Assembly (NCBI RefSeq): GCF_014873855.1
Contig: NZ_JADBEL010000026.1
Location: 1 to 46,887 of the forward strand
DNA from: Sporosarcina limicola
GTDB lineage: Bacteria > Bacillota > Bacilli > Bacillales_A > Planococcaceae
DNA: 46,887 nucleotides
Direction of reading: 5' to 3'
The notes beneath the pieces were generated by a model. It saw nothing but the letters and a program-made list of their open reading frames with translations, was not told the DNA's origin and did not search any database. The stretch's first letter is position 1. Each line of letters begins with the position of its first letter. The position numbers and the translations under genes are program-made. Below, piece after piece: positions 8,019-17,072 of this stretch.

Positions 8019-8801
8019 ATGATTGAATTCAAAAACGTTCAAAAACAATATCCAAATGGATTTTTAGCGTTAAACAATATTAACTTACAAATTGAACAGG
8101 GAGAATATGTCGCCATCATCGGTCTATCTGGCGCGGGTAAATCGACATTACTTCGCTGTATTAACCGTATGCATGATATTACAGACGGTTCATTGCAAGT
8201 AAATGGGGTAGAAGTGCACAAGCTAAAAGGAAGTGGCATACGCAAGCTACGCCGAAATATCGGGATGATTTTCCAATCCTATAATCTCGTCACGCGTGTA
8301 ACCGTACTAAAAAATGTCCTTGTTTCATTTGTGCCGGAAATGCCTTTTTGGCGTAAGGTCTTGGGCATTTTTACAAAAGAGGAAAAGCGAATAACACTAA
8401 CGGCGTTAGACCAAGTCGGTATTTTAGACAAAGCCTTCGTACGCGTAGATCAATTATCTGGTGGACAGCAGCAGCGTGTTGCACTAGCGCGAACACTTGC
8501 ACAGAAGCCAGAAATAATATTAGCAGACGAACCAGTTGCCTCCCTTGATCCTGTCACAGCAAAGCTGGTCATGGAGGATTTCCAGCGTATTAATCATGAT
8601 TTGAATATGACTATCATCATGAATATTCACCATGTGGAGCTTGCCTTAGCGTATGCAACACGCATTATTGGCATACGCAGTGGCGTAATTGTCTTTGATG
8701 GGAACGTAGCAGATGTAGACGGGCAGGTGCTAGATTTAATTTACAGTGGTCAAAAGCAAGGAAAGGAGCAGGAAGCGAATGCGAATGAATCCTCTGCCTG
8801 A
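8019..8801 (+). CDS. phnC: Phosphonate ABC transporter ATP-binding protein
   Basis: A 260-residue ABC ATPase with Walker A GLSGAGKST (35-43), Q-loop (IFQSYNLV), signature LSGGQQQR from residue 146, Walker B ILADEP and the switch histidine in NIHHVELA. PhnC-typical features include RCINRMHDITDG near the N-terminal core. The 3' end overlaps the first phnE by 23 bases. No C-P lyase genes are in the window, so the uptake system must feed a catabolic route encoded elsewhere. Confidence 0.94.
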   Translation: MIEFKNVQKQYPNGFLALNNINLQIEQGEYVAIIGLSGAGKSTLLRCINRMHDITDGSLQVNGVEVHKLKGSGIRKLRRNIGMIFQSYNLVTRVTVLKNVLVSFVPEMPFWRKVLGIFTKEEKRITLTALDQVGILDKAFVRVDQLSGGQQQRVALARTLAQKPEIILADEPVASLDPVTAKLVMEDFQRINHDLNMTIIMNIHHVELALAYATRIIGIRSGVIVFDGNVADVDGQVLDLIYSGQKQGKEQEANANESSA

Positions 8802-9594
8802 AAGCAAAATCACTCTATCTAATGGTAAGGAAGTCATTGTAAAACGCTCAAACACGCCATTTATATTGTTTGCTGGACTTATTTTTACCTATCTGTCTGT
8901 CCGTGTAACGGGGTTTAGCTTAACGATTATTTTCGAACGAATGCATCAGTTTTTCGTTATTTTGCAGAATATGATTCCGCCAAATTGGAGCTACTCCTCA
9001 AAGCTATGGGATCCATTATTGGACACCATCAAAATGTCGCTACTTGGCTCAATCCTAGGGGCAATTTGCGCCCTTCCACTTGCTATACTTGCAGCATCGA
9101 ATATTACGAAAAATCGATTTCTCACAGCTGTTAGTAAACTCGTTTTAAGCTTACTACGCACATTACCAACCTTAATCGTTGCACTGGTTGCGACTTTTAT
9201 CTTTGGACTTGGCACGATGGCAGGTACAATGGCAATCTTTCTATTTACGATTGCCTATGTAGGGAAGCTGCTCTATGAGCAAATCGAAAATGCAGATATG
9301 GGAGCTTATGAAGCCATGCACTCCATTGGGCTCTCTACTATGCAATCATTTCGGTATGCTATTTTCCCACAGGTGTTACCTAACTATTTATCTACTACGC
9401 TCTTCTGCTTTGAAGGAAATGTCCGTTATGCATCGATTTTAGGCTATGTCGGTGCGGGTGGTATTGGTTTACTGCTAAATGAAAGTCTCGGCTGGCGCAA
9501 TTATGCGAATGTCGGCATCATTTTATTACTCTTAGCATGTACTGTTTTTATCATAGAGATAATCAGTGAACATTTCCGAAAGAAATTAATGTAG
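8779..9594 (+). CDS. phnE: Phosphonate ABC transporter permease 1
   Basis: A 271-residue membrane permease of the PhnE family. The start is ATG 8779, ten bases after AAAGGAG and overlapping phnC; a GTG at 8746 is in frame but has no good site. The cytoplasmic EAA-like loop reads YEAMHSIGLSTMQSFRYAIFPQVLPNY and the C-terminal GYVGAGGIG motif is present. About six membrane helices are visible. It pairs with the second permease gene directly downstream. Confidence 0.92.
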   Translation: MRMNPLPESKITLSNGKEVIVKRSNTPFILFAGLIFTYLSVRVTGFSLTIIFERMHQFFVILQNMIPPNWSYSSKLWDPLLDTIKMSLLGSILGAICALPLAILAASNITKNRFLTAVSKLVLSLLRTLPTLIVALVATFIFGLGTMAGTMAIFLFTIAYVGKLLYEQIENADMGAYEAMHSIGLSTMQSFRYAIFPQVLPNYLSTTLFCFEGNVRYASILGYVGAGGIGLLLNESLGWRNYANVGIILLLLACTVFIIEIISEHFRKKLM

Positions 9595-9604
9595 GAGAGA
9601 TGCT

Positions 9605-10411
9605 ATGAATGCGATCGAAAAACAAATACAACTAGAGCCGAACCACCGTCTAGTAAATATTTTTACAGGAATGGTAATCATTGTTCTTCTACTTTGGTCT
9701 ATTTCTGCGTTTAGCTTAGACAATCTAACTGCAAACGGTCTGACGATTGCGAAAAACATTTTACTAGGACTAGTCAATCCGGATTGGAATCTACTGATTA
9801 ACTTCACAACGGGAGGCGTGCCCTACTTATTAGTAGAAACGATGGCAATCGCCTTTTTAGGAACCATCGTCGGGGCTTTTTTAGCGATTCCACTCGCTTT
9901 CTTGTCAGCCTCTACTATCGTGCCAAAGCCGATCGCGTTTATCGTGCGATTGCTGTTAATTCTTGTTCGTACGATTCCAGCGATCGTGTACGGACTCATG
10001 TTTATTCGTGTAACAGGGCCTGGTCCGTTTGCTGGTGTGCTCACGATGTCACTCACGTCGATTGGCATGCTTTCAAAGCTGTATGTAGATGTCATTGAAG
10101 ATTTAGATACGAAGGTATTAGAGTCCATGGAATCTATTGGCTGTACAACAGTAGAGAAAATCCGCTTCGGTATTTTCCCACAACTCTCTGCAATGTTTTT
10201 ATCCATCGTCATCTATCGATTTGACATGAATCTGCGTGATGCCGCTGTACTTGGCTTAGTAGGGGCTGGAGGTATTGGTGCCCCACTTATTTTCGCAATG
10301 AATGCATATAAATGGTCTGAGGTTGGTTCCATTTTAATTGGGCTCATTGTGCTCATTTTAATGGTTGAATATATATCCAACAAAATTCGTACAAAGCATG
10401 TAAGGGGGTAA
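9605..10411 (+). CDS. phnE: Phosphonate ABC transporter permease 2
   Basis: A 268-residue second PhnE permease, ten bases after the first. It has the same membrane layout, with the loop LESMESIGCTTVEKIRFGIFPQ and GLVGAGGIGAP near the C-terminus. Two unequal permeases next to one ATPase indicate a heterodimeric channel. The start follows GGAGAGATGCT. Confidence 0.92.
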   Translation: MNAIEKQIQLEPNHRLVNIFTGMVIIVLLLWSISAFSLDNLTANGLTIAKNILLGLVNPDWNLLINFTTGGVPYLLVETMAIAFLGTIVGAFLAIPLAFLSASTIVPKPIAFIVRLLLILVRTIPAIVYGLMFIRVTGPGPFAGVLTMSLTSIGMLSKLYVDVIEDLDTKVLESMESIGCTTVEKIRFGIFPQLSAMFLSIVIYRFDMNLRDAAVLGLVGAGGIGAPLIFAMNAYKWSEVGSILIGLIVLILMVEYISNKIRTKHVRG

Positions 10412-10481
10412 TTATAGAAAAAAGTACACTTGCCCTGTCACTAACCCTTCGCCAATGGAAAAAACTAATTGGAGGTAACAC

Positions 10482-12413
10482 ATGAGAAATATTAAACTAC
10501 TATTCGTTTTACTCGCTACTGTTATTAGTTTTTCTTTCACTCATGTCAATGTATCTTTAGCGGAAGGACCAAACGATTCGGCTCCGATTTATCATCCAAG
10601 TAATCCGAATGGGAAAAAAGTATTATTTGATAACAGTCATGGGCAAACTGCTGGCCAATCTGACTGGGTTATCGATGGTGCCTTTTCTGATTTTGCTGAA
10701 GCACTTGTTGCGGAAGGTTATAGTGTTGAGGAATTTCGAAGCCATAGCCCTTTAACCTCAGCCGATTTAATAGGTTATGATGTTTTCGTTATTCCAGAAG
10801 CTCAAATTCCTTTTAAAGCAACAGAGCAAAATGTGATTGCTTCTTTTGCTGAACAAGGTGGTGGTGTGTTCTTTATTGCCGATCATTATAATGCTGATCG
10901 CAATTTAAACCGTTGGGATTCCAACGAAATCATGAATGGTTGGCGTCGTGGTGCGTATAACAATCCTACGTTAGGTATGTCTACTACCGAAGCACTTGCT
11001 TTAACTGGTGTCGTTAGTTCGAATTGGTTAAGTAATGAGTTCGGCGTACAATTCCGCTATAATGCACTTGATAATACTGTCGCAAACCAAATTGTTTCTC
11101 TTAATGAATCATTCGGTATTACAGAAAATGTTAATAAAGTTTCTATCCATGCAGGATCAACTCTAGCAATTACTAACCCAGAAGTTGCTAAAGGCATTGT
11201 ATACCTTCCTACTGGTTTAACAGCAGTTGCAAATAAATGGAGCAATTCTGTCGATCAAGGTGTGTATGCTGGGGGCGGTATTGATGAAGGCCCTTTTGTA
11301 GCTATTAGTAAAAAATTAGATGGTAAAGCAGCGTTTATAGGTGACTCTTCTCCTGTAGAAGATGCTACACCAAAGTATTTAAACGAAGAAACGGGTTCGA
11401 AAAAACGCACGTATGATGGCTTTACTGCTGATTTCAACGGAGAGCTGCTAGTTAACATTATTAATTGGTTAGCTACGGAAGAAAATTACGATAAATTTAC
11501 TGAAACTAGTATTACGCTCGATAGTGTGACACCACTTCTATCAATGGAGCTTCCACAAAACTCCACAGAAATTCTTGGTGAACCATGGCGAACTCCAAAT
11601 GCAGGCTATCTATGGTACGACCAATCAACATTTGCAGCAGGCTCATACGGTTCAACTGTATCACCTCCTGCAACATTTATGTATACGCTACAAACACCAC
11701 CAGTTTTAGACCATAGTGGTAATCCCTTTACGGTAACGCTTAAAGTGGAGAACTTACAACCAAACCAATCTATTAGTGGCTTAAAAATGCAGGTATACCT
11801 TGATGGTGGCACAGCGATTTCACAAATTCAAAATAGCAATGGTTCCTGGCCATCCTCATACGGTTATCAAGACATCGGTGCGTTAACGGCAGACAACAAT
11901 GGTGTAGCACAAAAGACGATTACGATGAGCTTAAATCCTTCAGTTACTGCAACGTCAGCTTCTATTCGCCTAAAGGATAGCAACGGGAATAACTTAATTA
12001 CAAAAGCTGTTGTCCTTGGTGAAGTCGTGGCGGAGCCAGAGGAAGCCATGCAGATAGTTGAAAATGGACAGTATCAGATAAGCCTCCCACAAGCTCTTCC
12101 ATCGCTGGGGGAAGCATTCCCTGTTAAAGTTCAAATCGGTGGATTAGCTGCGGGTGCAACCGTTATGAATGCGCAAATACAAATTTATTTAGCTGGCGGT
12201 ACAAGTGTCTCTCAAATCCAAAATGCTGATAAAAGTTGGCCATCAAGCTACGGATACTTCAATATCGGAACACTCACTGCTGATGCAAGCGGTGTCGCAA
12301 GCAAACAGGTGATGATGCGCCTCAATCCTGCTATTACTGCTTCACAAGCAAATATAAGATTACGCCTAGGCTCTGGTAATAACGTGCTGACAGCTTCTAT
12401 TCAGCTGCGATAA
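10482..12413 (+). CDS. Secreted protein with GATase-like domain and two C-terminal repeats, unknown function
   Basis: A 643-residue exported protein with a signal peptide (about 1-27, ending VSLAEG). The N-terminal ~330 residues have a Rossmann/GATase-like pattern (KVLFDNSHGQT, DVFVIPEAQIPF, GGGVFFIADHYNADRNLN, KAAFIGDSSPVED). Asp/His-rich turns could bind metal or substrate. Two homologous ~110-residue beta-rich domains follow (about 400-510 and 530-643), each with the shared core SWPSSYGY. The gene starts 70 bases after phnE2 behind TTGGAGGTAAC, with no terminator between, so it is probably the last gene of the phosphate-regulated operon. A role in extracellular release of phosphorus substrates is inference. 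No catalytic family is assigned. Confidence 0.75.
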   Translation: MRNIKLLFVLLATVISFSFTHVNVSLAEGPNDSAPIYHPSNPNGKKVLFDNSHGQTAGQSDWVIDGAFSDFAEALVAEGYSVEEFRSHSPLTSADLIGYDVFVIPEAQIPFKATEQNVIASFAEQGGGVFFIADHYNADRNLNRWDSNEIMNGWRRGAYNNPTLGMSTTEALALTGVVSSNWLSNEFGVQFRYNALDNTVANQIVSLNESFGITENVNKVSIHAGSTLAITNPEVAKGIVYLPTGLTAVANKWSNSVDQGVYAGGGIDEGPFVAISKKLDGKAAFIGDSSPVEDATPKYLNEETGSKKRTYDGFTADFNGELLVNIINWLATEENYDKFTETSITLDSVTPLLSMELPQNSTEILGEPWRTPNAGYLWYDQSTFAAGSYGSTVSPPATFMYTLQTPPVLDHSGNPFTVTLKVENLQPNQSISGLKMQVYLDGGTAISQIQNSNGSWPSSYGYQDIGALTADNNGVAQKTITMSLNPSVTATSASIRLKDSNGNNLITKAVVLGEVVAEPEEAMQIVENGQYQISLPQALPSLGEAFPVKVQIGGLAAGATVMNAQIQIYLAGGTSVSQIQNADKSWPSSYGYFNIGTLTADASGVASKQVMMRLNPAITASQANIRLRLGSGNNVLTASIQLR

Positions 12414-12446
12414 TGTAAAATCATAAAATAGCATATCAGAAAAACC

Positions 12447-12480
12447 CTCCCGCATTTTCCTAAATCTGCGGGAGAGTTTC
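12447..12480 (+). terminator. Terminator of the phn operon
   Basis: CTCCCGCA (12447-12454) pairs with TGCGGGAG (12467-12474), followed by AGTTTC. The T-run is short. Confidence 0.65.
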
Positions 12481-12770
12481 GCATTGTACAAGTTACGCTA
12501 TGTTAGCAACAGGTAATGAATGGGCTATTATCTACACTTTACTCGAGTGCGATTCTGCATAATGCAGGATTGCTTTTTGTGCAATATCCATACAAGATTA
12601 TTAGAATTGTTGTAAGGAGAAGTGTATGAAGCTTTTATCGCTTTATATGCTGGATTAGAGGGAGCTTCTACATTTATACAAAAATAGTGACGCATCTATG
12701 AATAATCCAAGTATATTGTTGAATAGTATACTAAAAGTATAGTTTAAAACCATAGAAGGAGGAATGAGAA
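12481..12770. other. Intergenic region with orphan hairpin and micro-ORF
   Basis: It contains an 11-pair stem with G-U pairs (12549-12559 with 12563-12573) followed by CTTTTTG, a terminator-like element without an upstream gene. It also contains a ten-codon frame (MKLLSLYMLD) behind AAGGAGAAGTGT near 12627. These could be leftovers of a lost gene or a leader. The aquaporin promoter should lie near 12717-12745 but is weak. Confidence 0.35.
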
Positions 12771-13448
12771 ATGAAAAAAGGAATTGCAGAAGCCATTGGG
12801 ACATTTGTCTTAGTCCTATTTGGAACAGGGACTGCCGTGCTAGGTAATGGGATTGAAGGAATTGGGGCATTAGGGATTGCCATGGCATTTGGTTTGTCGA
12901 TTATCGCAATGGCTTATACCATCGGAACTGTTTCAGGTAGTCATGTTAACCCAGCAGTATCAATTGCAATGTTTGTGAACAAACGAATTACTGCAGCTGA
13001 GCTTGTACATTATTTAGTCGGCCAATTTGCGGGAGCGACTCTTGGAACGCTGGTATTAAAGTACATTTTGACCAGTTCCAATTTGGCGATTACTAATTTA
13101 GGCCAAAACGGATTCGGTGCATTAACAGTTACAGGCGCATTTTTAGTAGAATTAATTTTAACATTTGTATTTATTTTAGTTATTATCATAGTTACAGGAA
13201 AAAAAGGGAATGTTCAATTTGCAGGCCTTGTTATCGGTTTCACACTCGTACTCATTCACTTATTAGGAATCCCACTTACAGGGACTTCTGTCAACCCGGC
13301 GCGTAGCTTTGGACCCGCGTTATTTGCAGGAGGAGAAGCACTTAGCCAACTTTGGTTATTTATAGTAGCTCCTATTATCGGTGGTGCATTAGCGGCAATC
13401 GTTGGAAAGTGTATTTTCGAAACAGAGAAAGAATCGAAATCAGCTTAG
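12771..13448 (+). CDS. aqpZ: Aquaporin (AqpZ-like)
   Basis: A 225-residue major intrinsic protein. The two half-repeats carry the pore motifs SHVNPAVS (N60-A62) and TSVNPARS (N175-R178). The arginine after the second NPA and the histidine in VLIHLLGIPLTG match the narrow selectivity filter of water channels rather than glycerol facilitators. Six membrane helices plus two half-helices are apparent. The gene has its own AGGAGG site and no glycerol-metabolism neighbours, which supports a water channel. Confidence 0.93.
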   Translation: MKKGIAEAIGTFVLVLFGTGTAVLGNGIEGIGALGIAMAFGLSIIAMAYTIGTVSGSHVNPAVSIAMFVNKRITAAELVHYLVGQFAGATLGTLVLKYILTSSNLAITNLGQNGFGALTVTGAFLVELILTFVFILVIIIVTGKKGNVQFAGLVIGFTLVLIHLLGIPLTGTSVNPARSFGPALFAGGEALSQLWLFIVAPIIGGALAAIVGKCIFETEKESKSA

Positions 13449-13494
13449 ATATTGCAAATGTAACTACTGGATTTGCTGGGGAATGATATAATAA

Positions 13495-13541
13495 AAGAAG
13501 CATCTCAAACATTGATTTTAAATGAGTGGGATGCTTCTTTG
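13495..13541. terminator. Terminator after the aquaporin gene
   Basis: AAAGAAGCATC pairs with GATGCTTCTTT, with an inner CATT/AATG helix. Confidence 0.75.
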
Positions 13542-13678
13542 TATTGTATTTTAACTTCATTCAGCAGAAGTCTCCCATTTCAATAGTCGGCAACTCAGGG
13601 ATGGTAGTGAATGAGACTATATGTAGAGAGACTTGAGTTAATTGAATTAATGATGTTTGAGTTACCAGCTTTTTATGG

Positions 13679-14842
13679 TCAGTTTTTTTTTTGTTGTTCT
13701 TCAATCGCTGATATAGCTAATCTTTTTATTGTCATATCGTCCATCGGTGGATTATGCAACCCTGCTCGGACATCGCGGTAATGGCGTTGCAATGGATTAC
13801 TGCGCTGGAGACTTTTCGCCCCTACGATTCGCATCGCTTTATCAACAATCGTGATGGCAGAATTGGTGACAGTATGTTTTGCAACGGCGACTTCATTTGT
13901 TAGCTGATCCCGCCGCACTTTGTCATCACAGGCTTCCGCTACACTATAAATCAGATGTCTTGCCTGAATTAATGCCAAATCGATTTCACCTATCAATTGT
14001 TGGATATTCGGTAATTGGTTGATGGGTCCGTTTAAACTGTTCGGTTTGTGATTGTTGGCGAAATGAACGGCATAGTCACGGGCCGCTTGTGCAATTCCAA
14101 GGTAGCAAGCAGGAATATGCAGTAACCAACCGCTGAATAGAGCACCGTTTCGTTTTTCTGGAAGCTCAACAAGTTTAGAGTTCTCGACTTTGACATCTAG
14201 AAGAACTAGGTCATGGCTTGCGGTGCCCCGCATGGAAATGACATCCCATGTCTCTTCGATGTGTAGGCCCTTCAAGTCTTTGTGGAGAAGGAAGAATCCC
14301 ACTTGTTGTTTATCCTCAATCCATGCAGATGTCAGGAAATAAGTTAACACTGGAGACCCGGTTGTGAATGTTTTACGACCATTCAAAATCCATAATCCGT
14401 CCTGGTTAAATGCATTGGTTCCTGGACGCCCGCCCCTTGTCGGACTACCTGTTTGTGCTTCACTCACCGATCGATTGACCAAAGTACCGTCCAGTACTTC
14501 CTTGGCGAATGTTTTTAGGGCTTCATTGGTCCAAGGTTTCTTATCGTAGAGTTCACCGACAACTCCGAGATTCCACCCAACGGACAGGGCGGTATTGCTA
14601 TCGTAACTAGCGAGTGTTTCTTGAAGGAGAATCATATCGTAGATGCCCAATCCTTCCCCGCCGTAAGTTTCCGAAAGTGTGATGCTTGTATAGCCGATTC
14701 TTTGTAGGTCACGGATGTTTTCAGCAGGGAAGAGGGCCTGTTCGTCTGTTTCAGCTGAGGAATCTTTGAACTTTGTTTCGAGTAATTGTAATTCAGACAG
14801 CCATTTTTTTTGGCGTTCTGTCTTTATAAATAAATCAATCAT
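13679..14842 (-). CDS. Acyl-CoA dehydrogenase-fold flavoprotein
   Basis: A 387-residue acyl-CoA dehydrogenase superfamily protein. Family motifs are LSETYGGEGLG in the N-terminal helical domain, VSEAQTGSPTRGG (flavin-binding region), GRKTFTTGS, and MRGTASHDLVLLDV in the beta domain. The C-terminal helical domain includes QRHYRDVRAGLHNPPMDD. The strong base of classical dehydrogenases is not obvious. The C-terminal pattern resembles the DszC/SfnB-type monooxygenases and B. subtilis YdbM-like proteins, so a flavin-dependent oxygenase acting on sulfur compounds is possible. No other beta-oxidation genes are near. Substrate unknown. Confidence 0.87.
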   Translation of the reverse strand: MIDLFIKTERQKKWLSELQLLETKFKDSSAETDEQALFPAENIRDLQRIGYTSITLSETYGGEGLGIYDMILLQETLASYDSNTALSVGWNLGVVGELYDKKPWTNEALKTFAKEVLDGTLVNRSVSEAQTGSPTRGGRPGTNAFNQDGLWILNGRKTFTTGSPVLTYFLTSAWIEDKQQVGFFLLHKDLKGLHIEETWDVISMRGTASHDLVLLDVKVENSKLVELPEKRNGALFSGWLLHIPACYLGIAQAARDYAVHFANNHKPNSLNGPINQLPNIQQLIGEIDLALIQARHLIYSVAEACDDKVRRDQLTNEVAVAKHTVTNSAITIVDKAMRIVGAKSLQRSNPLQRHYRDVRAGLHNPPMDDMTIKRLAISAIEEQQKKN

Positions 14843-15048
14843 AGTATCACTCCTTTTTTATATAATTCATATGTGCATAGTGGGTTTAATACTAAAGAAG
14901 GATGATTAGCTTGTCAAGAGAGGTCATCTTGTTGTGTGAGTATCAGTAGTCCATGCAAGATTTGTCCCGTACAAGAGTAGTTTTCTTTAAGGTTTTCAAA
15001 GACGAATACAGATGAATAGTTGCCAGTAGGGGAAATAAATGAAAACCT
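14843..15048. other. Intergenic, nothing recognised
   Basis: The start side of the acyl-CoA dehydrogenase-like gene. Its SD (AAAGGAG-like, minus) lies just above 14842. No other gene or structure is seen. Confidence 0.3.
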
Positions 15049-15240
15049 AAAACACCTTTATCCACCCACTGGGGATTGGATAAAGGTGTTTTAACTTTAT
15101 CGCATTGGCAATGATCAAAGCAATCGTAAAACGATATGCCAGAGTGTCAAACGGAGTGGCGACGATGAGGCTTTATTTTTTAAATATGAACGAAAAGCCG
15201 ATGATGAGCACATATAATAGCGCTGTGAAATAAGCATGCG
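15046..15240 (-). pseudogene. Remnant of an EamA/DMT-family transporter
   Basis: On the minus strand a TTG-led frame reads LTAITHAYFTALLYVLIIG, then an in-frame TAA (15173-15175). It continues in the same frame as SLIVATPFDTLAYRFTIALI, running into the hairpin at 15049-15092. This is the first part of an EamA drug/metabolite transporter (membrane helix, then SP-x-x-LAYRFT). The remaining ~230 residues are missing, so it is a truncated and nonsense-mutated relic. Confidence 0.6.
15049..15092. terminator. Perfect bidirectional hairpin
   Basis: AAAACACCTTTATCC (15049-15063) and its exact complement (15078-15092) flank a 14-base loop. There is no intact gene upstream on the plus strand. It may have terminated the decayed transporter or something now deleted. 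Confidence 0.7.
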
Positions 15241-15286
15241 TAATTGCTGTCAATAGTTGGGAATTTTAATGCGGCTATCAGGACAA

Positions 15287-15886
15287 TCAGTGGAACACTT
15301 TAAAGCGATCTTCATCTGCCATAAATTCTTTTTCTCCTGGGGCTACTTCGATACTTCCGAAAGGCATTTGAGCAGTCAACTTCCATGCATCAGGCAATTG
15401 CCATTCGTCTCTCACGGCTTGATCGATGAGCGGATTATAGTGCTGCAGTGACGCACCGATTCCCTCTTGTGCTAAGGCTGTCCATACAGAATGTTGCGCA
15501 ATACCAGTTGCTTGTTCAGACCAAGTAGGAAATTGTTCTGCGTATAAAGAGAATTGATCTTGTAACTGTTTAACGATGTTCTGATCTTCAAAAAATAGAA
15601 TGGAAGCAAATCCAGCGCGGAAAGACGCTAGTTTCTCTTCAGTTGACGTGAAATGTTCAGCTGGTACAATTGCGCGTAATTTCTCTTCGACGATGTCCCA
15701 TAATTTAGGATGGTGTTCGTTAAATAAAATCACTACTCGCGAAGTTTGTGAATTGAAAGCGCTTGGACTATGCTTAACGGCCGCCATAATCGTTTCCTGT
15801 AGTGCCTTTTCCGTGTGTTCTATAGTATTACCGAGGGCGTAAATTGAACGTCGCTTTTCCATCATTTCAATATAATTGTTCCTCAT
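15287..15886 (-). CDS. Nitroreductase family protein
   Basis: A 199-residue FMN-dependent oxidoreductase. It starts NNYIEMMEKRRSIYALG (FMN phosphate-binding RRS motif), followed by AAVKHSPSAFNSQTSRVVIL and, near the end, GIGASLQHYNP and MPFGSIEVAPGEKEF. The length and these motifs fit the group that includes B. subtilis YdgI/YodC-like enzymes and yeast Frm2. The natural substrate is unknown. It is divergent from a LysR regulator 171 bases away, the classic arrangement for regulator and target. Confidence 0.9.
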   Translation of the reverse strand: MRNNYIEMMEKRRSIYALGNTIEHTEKALQETIMAAVKHSPSAFNSQTSRVVILFNEHHPKLWDIVEEKLRAIVPAEHFTSTEEKLASFRAGFASILFFEDQNIVKQLQDQFSLYAEQFPTWSEQATGIAQHSVWTALAQEGIGASLQHYNPLIDQAVRDEWQLPDAWKLTAQMPFGSIEVAPGEKEFMADEDRFKVFH

Positions 15887-16057
15887 ATTATAAACCCCTT
15901 TTCAAATGGATGATTATACGATAAGTTTCTCCAGAAATTCTGTATATAATTCCTATCTTTATCGTTACTTTCATTGTAGAATCAACTATATGATAGTTCA
16001 ATACCGTTTTTTCTATTACGATAATAGCTACAGGCTATAGATAAGAGGTAAGCTGAA

Positions 16058-16927
16058 ATGGAAATTAGACAACTGCATTATTTTCTTATGCTCTGTAAAG
16101 AATTACACTTTTCTGAAGCAGCTTTTAAAATCGGAATTTCACAACCGACGTTAAGTCAACAGATACGCGTACTGGAGGATGAATTAGGCGTTCCTCTATT
16201 TGATCGAATGGGTAAAAAGACTGCGAAAACAGAGGCGGGCGAGCTACTTGAATGCTATGCATTGCAAGTCGTTCAGCAACTGGATAATGCCAAGAAAGCA
16301 ATTGCTGATTTGAACGATTTGCACACTGGACGTTTACGCATCGCGGTATTGCCCTCCGATCTCGATTATCGCTTAACGGAGATTTTAATCGATTTTCGGA
16401 AGGAATTCCCCAATACGAAAGTGCAGGTATTCCCGACCATTGAAAGTTTGACGAGGGTGTTGGACAATGATGTAGATATTGGCGTGGGTTTAAAAGTGGA
16501 GGCGGATAGCCGTTTGGAACGTATTCCATTCTACACGGAAACATATAGCTTATTTGTGCATGAACAGCATGACTACGCTCAAAAGAAATGTATCACAGCG
16601 GCCGAGTTGGCAGAAATTCCACTCGTCATGTACCCACAAGGGAAATGCGGTCGCGACTTAATTGATAAATGGTGTGTAAAGCAAGGTATCACAATCGATA
16701 GTGTGATGGAAACCGGCTCAGCTACCTCACTGTTTCAGCTCGTCCGAGAAGATATTGGGGCCACCATCCAACCGAGCCAGCTCATTGAAAACTTTCATTC
16801 GCTCGGCATCCGTTCCATTCCAATTGAAAACGCGCCAACACGTGAACTGGATATCGTCTACCGCAATGATAGATACCTAAGCAAAGCGGCGAAAGCCTTC
16901 ATGAAACGAATGGTGGAGATGTTTTAG
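16058..16927 (+). CDS. LysR-family transcriptional regulator
   Basis: A 289-residue LysR protein with an N-terminal winged helix-turn-helix (MEIRQLHYFLMLCKELHFSEAA, then GISQPTLSQQIRVLEDELG). The effector-binding domain runs from about residue 90 (GRLRIAVLPSDLDY) to the C-terminus. It probably controls the divergent nitroreductase gene and itself. The intergenic region has AT-rich interrupted dyads, but I cannot assign the operator precisely. Confidence 0.92.
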   Translation: MEIRQLHYFLMLCKELHFSEAAFKIGISQPTLSQQIRVLEDELGVPLFDRMGKKTAKTEAGELLECYALQVVQQLDNAKKAIADLNDLHTGRLRIAVLPSDLDYRLTEILIDFRKEFPNTKVQVFPTIESLTRVLDNDVDIGVGLKVEADSRLERIPFYTETYSLFVHEQHDYAQKKCITAAELAEIPLVMYPQGKCGRDLIDKWCVKQGITIDSVMETGSATSLFQLVREDIGATIQPSQLIENFHSLGIRSIPIENAPTRELDIVYRNDRYLSKAAKAFMKRMVEMF

Positions 16928-17072
16928 TACTCATTCGAAAGAAGACTTCTGCTTTTGTTGCTTGATACTGTAAATCGCAACCAATACGACTATGACTTTT
17001 GCTGATATATGGTGTATACTACATAAGAATGTAGATTTATATAATGATATAGTAGAAGGGCTGAAGTAGAAT

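Noticed and set aside
9823..10212. 129-codon minus-strand frame inside phnE2
   Set aside because: Shadow of a clear permease gene, without a ribosome site.
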